DNA of 6,071 nt from Bacteroidota bacterium. Its GTDB lineage: Bacteria > Bacteroidota > Bacteroidia > Flavobacteriales > Flavobacteriaceae. The position numbers were made by a program, and so were the translations under genes. This document shows positions 1-4,849 of this stretch, piece by piece. Numbering within the stretch: the first letter of the stretch is position 1; each line of letters begins with the position of its first letter. Location: assembly GCA_023387965.1 (NCBI GenBank), contig JAEWHE010000025.1:1-6071 (forward strand), in the 5' to 3' direction. A model generated the notes under the pieces. The model was not told the origin of the DNA. It worked only from the letters and a program-made list of their open reading frames with translations, and did not search any database.

Positions 1-2085
1 ATCTTCTTCGGGGCCGCGCCCAATAGCGGCTGGTTCATGTATCCGCCGCTGGCGACCAGCGAACAGGCCGGCATCGGCGCGGATATCTGGCTGCTCGGCC
101 TCTCCTTCATCGAGGTGGCATCGATCGCGGCGGCGGTGGAACTCATCGTCGGCATCATGAAATGCCGGGCGCCGGGCATGCGCATCAATCTGATGCCGAT
201 GTTCGCCTGGTATCTGCTGATCGTCGCGGGGATGATCCTGTTTGCCTTTCCACCGCTGATCGCCGGCGACATCCTGTTCGAGATGGAGCGGATGTTCGAC
301 TGGCCGTTCTTCGATGCGACGCGGGGCGGCGATCCGCTTCTGTGGCAGCATCTGTTCTGGATCTTCGGCCATCCGGAGGTCTATATCATCTTCCTGCCAG
401 CCATAGCGCTGGTGGCGATGATCGTCCCGACATTCTCGCAGCGGCCGATCGTCGGCTATTCCTGGATCGTTCTGGCAGCGGTGGGGACGGGCTTCCTGAG
501 CTTCGGGCTCTGGGTCCACCACATGTTCACCACCGGCCTGCCGCAGATATCGCTCGCCTTCTTCTCGGCCGCCTCCGAGGCGGTCGCCATCCCGACTGGG
601 GTACAGATCTTCGTCTTCATCGCCACGATGCTGGCCGGGCGGGTCATCTTTTCCGTTCCGATGCTGTTCGGCGCGGGCGGGTTGATCATCTTCGTCATCG
701 GCGGCCTGACCGGCGTGATGGTCGCGCTGGTGCCATTCGACTGGCAGGCGCACGACACCTATTTCATCGTCGCCCATCTTCACTACGTGCTCATCGGCGG
801 CATGCTGTTTCCGGTGCTTGCGGGCATATATTACTACTTTCCCTTCCTGACGGGCAGAAAGCTCAGCGACGCCTGGGGCAAGGCCGCCTTCTGGCTGATG
901 TTCACCGGCTTCAACATCAGCTTCTTTCCGATGCATTTTTCAGGCCTGCGCGGCATGCCGCGGCGCGTCTTCACCTATCCGGGCGATCTCGGCTGGGACT
1001 GGTTCAACCTGATCTCCACCATCGGGGCGTTCATCTTCGCAGCCGGCGTGGCGACCTTTGTGATCGATATTTTCCGGCCAAAGATGAAGCTTGGCGATCT
1101 TAACCCGTGGCGAGCGGGTACGCTCGAATGGACCAATGACCCGGACGAGAGCTGGGGCATGCGGTCCGTGCCGATCATCACCAGCCGCTATCCGCTATGG
1201 GACCAGCCGGACCTGCAGGCGAATATCGATGCGGGGCGCTATTATCTGCCCGATGCGAAGTCCGGAAAGCGCGAAACCCTGGTGACCTCCGTGCTCGATG
1301 CCGAGCCGATCCAGTGCCTGCGCGTCGGCGGAACTTCCTATGTGACGATCATCGCCGCGATGGCGCTGGGCGGGGTCTTCATCGCCATGACGTTCCACTG
1401 GTGGGTAGTGACGATCGCCTCCGCCATCGTCACGCTGGCAGCGATCCTCGTCTGGCTCTGGAGAGATACGGCCGCTATTCCGGAGGCTGCCGCGGTCGAT
1501 GTCGGCCTTGGCGAAACATTGCCGGTCTATGTGTCGGGGCCTGCATCGGTCGGCTGGTGGGCCATGTTCATCACCATGGTCGGCGACGGGACGGCCTTTG
1601 CAAGCCTGGTCTTCGGCTATTTCTTCTACTGGACCATTCATGAGGACTTCACCGCCGGGATCGCCGGGCCGGGCATGCTCTGGCCGGTCACCGCCCTCAT
1701 CCTGTTCGTCGTGGCGTGGGGGCTCATGCTTCTGGCGCGTGCCTTGAACGAACGCGGACCGAGGGGCGCGCAGCTGGCGCTTCTCGCCTCGCTGGCGGTG
1801 ACCATTGCCGCCTCGCTTGCCGGGCTTGCGGGTCCCTATGTCTATGACATGGACCCGACGGCCCATGTCTATCCGGCGATCGTCTGGGTCGTCAGCCTCT
1901 GGACCATCGCGCATGCCGCTGTCGGCGTCATCATGCAGCTCTATTGTCTTGCCAGGAGCCTGACGGGCAGGATGACCGGCGAATACGACCAGGATATCCG
2001 CAATGTCACGCTCTACTGGCATTTCATGGTGTTCACGGCGATCGTCTCATTCGGGGTTGTCGGCCTCTTTCCGCTGGCGAGGTGA
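1..2085 (+). CDS. ctaD: Cytochrome c oxidase subunit I fused to subunit III (5'-truncated by window edge)
   Basis: This is the catalytic core of an aa3-type haem-copper oxidase of the inner membrane, reducing O2 to water while pumping protons. The frame is open from base 1, giving 694 residues; the start and first helices, including the first haem a histidine and the D-channel entrance, lie outside. Counting from the first codon, I see GHPEVY at 123-128 (CuB histidine, the A1-type glutamate and the cross-linked tyrosine), the CuB pair HH at 173-174, and HDTYFIVAHLHY from 251 with haem a3 and haem a histidines at 259 and 261. After about residue 448 there are two linker helices. From about 519 a subunit III domain follows with five predicted helices (WWAMF, then FGYFFYW). 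The fusion is continuous with no frameshift. At 202 a glutamine occupies the K-channel lysine position. Subunit II should lie just upstream. Rhizobial homologues are sometimes named coxN. Family assignment is very sure; the symbol is less so. Confidence 0.97.
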   Translation: MFFGAAPNSGWFMYPPLATSEQAGIGADIWLLGLSFIEVASIAAAVELIVGIMKCRAPGMRINLMPMFAWYLLIVAGMILFAFPPLIAGDILFEMERMFDWPFFDATRGGDPLLWQHLFWIFGHPEVYIIFLPAIALVAMIVPTFSQRPIVGYSWIVLAAVGTGFLSFGLWVHHMFTTGLPQISLAFFSAASEAVAIPTGVQIFVFIATMLAGRVIFSVPMLFGAGGLIIFVIGGLTGVMVALVPFDWQAHDTYFIVAHLHYVLIGGMLFPVLAGIYYYFPFLTGRKLSDAWGKAAFWLMFTGFNISFFPMHFSGLRGMPRRVFTYPGDLGWDWFNLISTIGAFIFAAGVATFVIDIFRPKMKLGDLNPWRAGTLEWTNDPDESWGMRSVPIITSRYPLWDQPDLQANIDAGRYYLPDAKSGKRETLVTSVLDAEPIQCLRVGGTSYVTIIAAMALGGVFIAMTFHWWVVTIASAIVTLAAILVWLWRDTAAIPEAAAVDVGLGETLPVYVSGPASVGWWAMFITMVGDGTAFASLVFGYFFYWTIHEDFTAGIAGPGMLWPVTALILFVVAWGLMLLARALNERGPRGAQLALLASLAVTIAASLAGLAGPYVYDMDPTAHVYPAIVWVVSLWTIAHAAVGVIMQLYCLARSLTGRMTGEYDQDIRNVTLYWHFMVFTAIVSFGVVGLFPLAR

Positions 2086-2089
2086 TGGA

Positions 2090-2473
2090 ATGAAGAGCCT
2101 TATCCCGCGCGAAGTCGAGACGCTCTGGACATTGTTCACCGCACCGGTGGTATGGGCGCTGCATTTCCTCGTCTGCTATGTCGCCATGGCGGTCTTCTGT
2201 GCAAAGGGCGGCATTGACGGCGTCTCCATCGACACGGTCCGGATCGGGCTGGGCCTTTTCACGCTGGCGGCGCTCGCCAGCATCGTGTTCTCGGCATATC
2301 TCGCCTACCGGCAATGGGGTTTCGGCACCGGGGACCCGCCGCATGACGAGCCGACGGCAAGGGACAGGCGGTATTTCCAAGGCTTTGCGACGCTGCTCCT
2401 GTCCGGCCTGAGCTTCGTTGCCGTTGTCTATGCCGCCATTCCCCTGATCCTCATCGCGGGGTGCCAGCAATGA
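2090..2473 (+). CDS. Small three-helix membrane protein of the oxidase operon, function unknown
   Basis: The gene encodes a 127-aa integral membrane protein with three hydrophobic segments at about 14-38, 51-74 and 97-124. A polar, charged loop between helices 2 and 3 contains GDPPHDEPTARDRR. Helix 1 carries WALHFLVCY, with one histidine and one cysteine inside the membrane stretch. I chose the ATG at 2090 because GAGG at 2079-2082 lies 7 nt upstream and the gene starts only 4 nt after the oxidase stop; a longer reading from 2003 would overlap the oxidase and lacks membrane character. Its stop overlaps the next start as ATGA. Position suggests an accessory or assembly role in the oxidase, possibly in place of a small subunit IV. 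That is inference from context: no catalytic motif is visible and I do not recognise a named family. Confidence 0.88.
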   Translation: MKSLIPREVETLWTLFTAPVVWALHFLVCYVAMAVFCAKGGIDGVSIDTVRIGLGLFTLAALASIVFSAYLAYRQWGFGTGDPPHDEPTARDRRYFQGFATLLLSGLSFVAVVYAAIPLILIAGCQQ

Positions 2474-3105
2474 GGAGGATCACCCTTGGCCTCGGGCTGG
2501 GCCTGCTATTGTTTCTATGGGGGCTGGTGCTGCCGTTCGCAGGCCGCCAGTCTTTCTCCGTCCATATGGTCGTCCACATGGGCGTCGTGGCGGGCGTTTC
2601 ACCGCTTCTGGCCGTGGGGCTGAGCGGATCTGCCCTCGACGTTACCATCCGCTGGCGCTGGTTGACCCCGGTGCTGGCCTCGATTATCGAAATGCTAGCG
2701 GTCTGGGGGTGGCATTTGCCGTCGGCGAGGGCGCTTGCGGAAGCCTCATGGCTTGCCGCGATGCTGGAGCAGGCAAGCTTCTTCGCCAGCGGCCTCCTTC
2801 TCTGGCTCTCCTGCCTCGGGGGAGCGCGCGACGGCCGACAGGGGCGGCAGCTCGCCGGCACGTTCGGCCTGCTCTTCACCTCCATGCACATGACGCTGCT
2901 GGGCGCTCTTCTCACACTTTCACCGCGGCCCCTCTACGGTTCCGGTGATGTGAGCTGTTTCGGGATGCCGCTAAGCGCTGCCGTGGACCAGCAGGTCGGC
3001 GGGGTGGTGATGCTGCTCGTCGGTGCCGTGGTCTATCTGGCCGGGGGCGTCGTCTTGCTCTCGACGGTGCTCTCGCCGCGCCAAACCCTGGGAGGCCGCC
3101 TTTGA
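2470..3105 (+). CDS. ctaG: Cytochrome c oxidase assembly factor, caa3-type CtaG family
   Basis: This 211-aa polytopic membrane protein resembles the caa3_CtaG family (Bacillus CtaG type, unrelated to the Cox11-type CtaG), which is needed to assemble the oxidase metal centre. Family-like features visible are FSVHMVVHM (histidines 32 and 36), WGWHLP (histidine 82), EQASFF at 100-105, TSMHMTLLGALLT at 137-149 (histidine 140) and DQQVGG at 173-178. Conserved histidines and methionines near the membrane fit copper handling, but direct copper binding is inference. About six hydrophobic stretches are present. The ATG at 2470 overlaps the previous stop as ATGA, with a G-rich GCGGGG about 8 nt upstream. 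A GTG at 2461 would add three residues and is the alternative start. It is somewhat shorter than Bacillus CtaG but of the size I would expect for rhizobial members. Its place after the oxidase gene supports the call. Confidence 0.88.
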   Translation: MRRITLGLGLGLLLFLWGLVLPFAGRQSFSVHMVVHMGVVAGVSPLLAVGLSGSALDVTIRWRWLTPVLASIIEMLAVWGWHLPSARALAEASWLAAMLEQASFFASGLLLWLSCLGGARDGRQGRQLAGTFGLLFTSMHMTLLGALLTLSPRPLYGSGDVSCFGMPLSAAVDQQVGGVVMLLVGAVVYLAGGVVLLSTVLSPRQTLGGRL

Positions 3106-4169
3106 TCATCCGCGGAAAATACCTGATCGCCGGTCTTGTCGCCCTTCCCGTCATCGGCCTGATCGTCGTCTGGCTGGGGGTTGTCGGCGTCGGGGCGAGC
3201 GGCGGCCACTGGGCCGTCACCGACTGGTTCCTGCATTTGGCCATGCGCAACTCCGTCCGCACCGCGGCACTTTCCGTCGAAGCGCCGCCGCTCGACGATC
3301 CGGCATTGCTGCCGCTCGCTGCCGGCCATTACGAAACCGGCTGCGCCATCTGTCATGGTTCGCCGGCCCAGCCGCGTTCGGAAGCGGTGCTTGCAATGCT
3401 TCCGCCGCCGCCCGACCTGAAGGGGGTGGTGGATACCTGGACAGACGAAGAACTCTTCACGATCATTCAGCATGGAGTGAAATATACCGGTATGCCGGCC
3501 TGGCCGACCCAGTTGCGACCGGATGAGGCATGGGCGATGGTGGCGTTCCTGCGGGAACTGCCGCAGATGGATGCGGCCCGTTACCACGCGCTATCCGGCC
3601 TCGATCCGCCTCCAATGCTGGGCGAGGCGTCGCCGATGCCGATCACCTGTGAAAGCTGCCACAGCGAGCAGAGATTGAGTGCCGGCAGCCTGATTCCGCG
3701 CCTGGCGGGGCAATCGGAGGCCTATCTTCTCGAAAGCTTGCGCGCCTATGCCGACGGTCGCAGACCGAGCGGCGCGATGGGTGTCGCGGTCGGGCTTCTG
3801 TCGGATGATGCCTTGTCGGAACTGGCCCGCGATTATGCCCGCCAGCGCAAGCCGGAACTGGGGCCGGAATCCAAATCGGAGACGGCGAATGTGGAATTGC
3901 TGGAAAAAGGGAAAATTCTGGCCGAACAGGGGCGTCCTGCCGACCGGATACCTGCGTGCCTGTCCTGCCATGAAAAGGAAGGGAGAAATCCGCTCTATCC
4001 GCGACTGACGGGCCAGAGCGCTCCCTATATGGCGCGACAGTTGAAGCTGTTCAACGAGGCGGTCCGGGGCGGCACCGCCTATAGTCATCTGATGACCGAA
4101 GTCGCCAGGAAGCTGACGGCGGAGGATATTGCTGCGGTTAGCGCCTATTTCGCCGAGCGTGATCGCTGA
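3102..4169 (+). CDS. Membrane-anchored tri-haem cytochrome c, probable electron donor to the oxidase
   Basis: The gene encodes a 355-aa c-type cytochrome. An uncleaved signal anchor at about 7-30 would place the rest in the periplasm. Three haem-binding motifs are present: CAICH at 81-85, CESCH at 183-187 and CLSCH at 286-290. Each is followed by a plausible axial methionine (YTGMPAW near 131, SGAMG near 226, SHLMTEV near 331), so it reads as three tandem class I cytochrome domains. The likely role is passing electrons from the bc1 complex or another donor to the neighbouring oxidase; this is inferred from gene order. The start is a TTG at 3102 overlapping the previous stop as TTGA. GGAGG at 3091-3095, 6 nt upstream, and the membrane anchor that follows support it; the first ATG, at 3243, would remove the anchor. 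It is the last gene of the operon. Confidence 0.93.
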   Translation: MIIRGKYLIAGLVALPVIGLIVVWLGVVGVGASGGHWAVTDWFLHLAMRNSVRTAALSVEAPPLDDPALLPLAAGHYETGCAICHGSPAQPRSEAVLAMLPPPPDLKGVVDTWTDEELFTIIQHGVKYTGMPAWPTQLRPDEAWAMVAFLRELPQMDAARYHALSGLDPPPMLGEASPMPITCESCHSEQRLSAGSLIPRLAGQSEAYLLESLRAYADGRRPSGAMGVAVGLLSDDALSELARDYARQRKPELGPESKSETANVELLEKGKILAEQGRPADRIPACLSCHEKEGRNPLYPRLTGQSAPYMARQLKLFNEAVRGGTAYSHLMTEVARKLTAEDIAAVSAYFAERDR

Positions 4170-4205
4170 AGGCTTCAGGCGCGGCGGGGTCGTGGTTTGA
4201 CGAGG

Positions 4206-4283
4206 TCAGACCGGCACGACCATCATGTAACATGCCGCAACCACCATGACGAAACCCGCCGATTCGACCCACTCCTTGACCAT
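4206..4283 (-). CDS. Putative 25-aa single-helix membrane peptide
   Basis: This small frame encodes 25 residues: a short charged N-terminus (MVKEWVES) followed by about 17 hydrophobic residues including FVMVVAACYMMVV, ending in TGA at 4206-4208. The ATG at 4283 has a perfect GGAGG (4289-4293 on the opposite strand) with a 5-nt spacer. An in-frame ATG at 4295 would give 29 residues but lacks a comparable site and would sit only about ten bases from the predicted transcript start. An exact stress-type promoter lies 29 nt upstream of the chosen start. It would be a one-pass inner-membrane peptide. The composition resembles small regulatory or complex-stabilising membrane peptides, but I recognise no family and assign no function. 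It converges on the cytochrome c gene with a 36-nt gap. The good ribosome site, promoter and hydrophobic composition make chance less likely, but a frame this short needs comparative support. Confidence 0.55.
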   Translation of the reverse strand: MVKEWVESAGFVMVVAACYMMVVPV

Positions 4284-4288
4284 GAAAG

Positions 4289-4293
4289 CCTCC
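4289..4293 (-). promoter_or_regulatory. Ribosome-binding site that decides the start of the 25-aa peptide
   Basis: GGAGG on the minus strand, followed by the 5-nt spacer CTTTC and then ATG at 4283. It lies immediately after the upstream in-frame ATG at 4295, so it favours the 25-aa over the 29-aa product. The hypothetical 88-aa gene has the same GGAGG plus 5-nt layout. Confidence 0.6.
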
Positions 4294-4312
4294 ATTGCTT
4301 CGTTGATCAGGT

Positions 4313-4337
4313 AACGATGACGGGGGCATCATGTTCC
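4313..4337 (-). promoter_or_regulatory. Predicted EcfG/RpoE2-type general stress promoter for the 25-aa peptide
   Basis: On the minus strand GGAAC (4337-4333) is followed by exactly 16 nt and then CGTT (4316-4313). This is a full match to the GGAAC-N16/17-CGTT consensus known for EcfG-type sigma factors of the alphaproteobacterial general stress response. Transcription would begin near 4306, giving a leader of roughly 23 nt before the ATG at 4283, just enough to hold the GGAGG site. The site lies between the end of the 88-aa gene and the peptide, so the peptide can be expressed independently. Use by a sigma factor is inferred from the match only. Confidence 0.65.
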
Positions 4338-4377
4338 ACGGAATGGTCACAAAGATGACAAGCCTGCCTTAAATGTG

Positions 4378-4408
4378 AAAAAAGATCTAATGGCGGTCTG
4401 CTGCCGCC
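4378..4408 (-). terminator. Possible intrinsic terminator of the 88-aa gene
   Basis: On the minus strand a 5-bp stem GGCGG/CCGCC (arms at 4408-4404 and 4396-4392, 7-nt loop) is followed after 8 nt by a run of six T (4383-4378). The stem lies in the last codons of the 88-aa gene and the T run just after its stop. The stem is short and the gap to the T run is longer than usual, so this is a weak candidate. Confidence 0.3.
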
Positions 4409-4653
4409 CGCGCCCGCGCCGCTTCGAGGATCGAGCGCAACTCCCTGGCCGCGGCATTTTCGATCGCGAAGCTTTCGCCCGGAAGGATGCCGGGGTCTTC
4501 CTCGTTGTTCTTGAAGGTCGCGTCGTCCCGCAGTCGCTGCAGGAATTCCGTGATCGTCACTTCACCGCCGATCATTGCTGATAGCATGTCGATCATCAGC
4601 TCGCGATGGGCATTGAGGCGCCCTTCGAGTTCCTCCGTGGTGAGCGTGCTCAT
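4387..4653 (-). CDS. Hypothetical 88-aa helical cytoplasmic protein
   Basis: The protein has 88 residues, no signal peptide or membrane segment, and is predicted largely helical: an N-terminal helix with TEELEGRLNAHRELM, a middle segment with EVTITEFLQRLRDD, a polar loop NNEEDPGILPGE at about 49-60, and an Ala/Arg-rich C-terminal helix ending AARARAAADRH. I do not recognise the family. The ATG at 4653 is chosen because GGAGG (4659-4663) lies 5 nt upstream; the frame stays open further upstream, but that part is Cys/Pro-rich, lacks a good ribosome site and would run into the glgX leader. It diverges from glgX with 196 nt between the two start codons and is followed on the same strand by the 25-aa peptide gene. 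No convincing sigma-70 promoter stood out upstream. The size and helicity would suit a small adaptor or regulator, but nothing in the sequence proves this. Confidence 0.8.
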   Translation of the reverse strand: MSTLTTEELEGRLNAHRELMIDMLSAMIGGEVTITEFLQRLRDDATFKNNEEDPGILPGESFAIENAAARELRSILEAARARAAADRH

Positions 4654-4795
4654 GGCTTCCTCCGTTGCGTCGGGATGAGGAAAAGATAGGCGCAGCCGGC
4701 AAAAGAAAACCAGCAAGGTGCAACAAAATCCGGCCCGTCCGGAAATCGGGATCGTCGGCCGTCTGCAGGCGCGGCAAATCTTTGCGAGAGGGTGA

Positions 4796-4820
4796 GGAAC
4801 GAATGGTGGGCCGCTCCATT
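4796..4820 (+). promoter_or_regulatory. Predicted EcfG/RpoE2-like stress promoter for glgX
   Basis: GGAAC at 4796-4800, 16 nt, then CATT at 4817-4820. It matches the general stress promoter consensus at every position except the G of CGTT, and it fits the relaxed form GGAAC-N18-TT described for RpoE2. The predicted transcript start near 4827 leaves a leader of about 23 nt. The final T is separated from the glgX ATG by 29 nt, the same distance as at the 25-aa peptide gene. Trehalose and glycogen genes are common stress targets in rhizobia, which fits. Confidence 0.5.
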
Positions 4821-4849
4821 GTAGATGGATCTTCAAGCAGGGATGATAC

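Noticed and set aside
1195..2022. A 275-aa open frame on the minus strand opposite the subunit I/III fusion
   Set aside because: It is rich in Arg, Asp, Gly and His with no recognisable domain; the opposite strand encodes clear oxidase sequence.
3023..3587. Overlapping open frames on both strands (167 aa plus, 184 aa minus) across the cytochrome c start
   Set aside because: Arg-rich and without domains; the haem motifs and membrane anchor are in the frame starting at 3102.
4166..4178. Inverted repeat CTGAA-GGC-TTCAG at the end of the cytochrome c gene
   Set aside because: Only 5 bp with a 3-nt loop and no T run afterwards, so not a convincing terminator.
4246..4314. A 22-aa plus-strand frame in the intergenic region
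   Set aside because: No ribosome-binding site precedes it, and it lies antisense to the better-supported 25-aa peptide.
4138..4350. A 70-aa minus-strand frame overlapping the small peptide
   Set aside because: Its composition is low-complexity Gly/His/Pro with no ribosome site, it runs into the cytochrome c gene, and the peptide frame has better signals.
4729..4743. Inverted repeat TCCGG-CCCGT-CCGGA between the divergent genes
   Set aside because: Short and GC-rich, expected by chance in such sequence; it could be an operator but nothing supports that.
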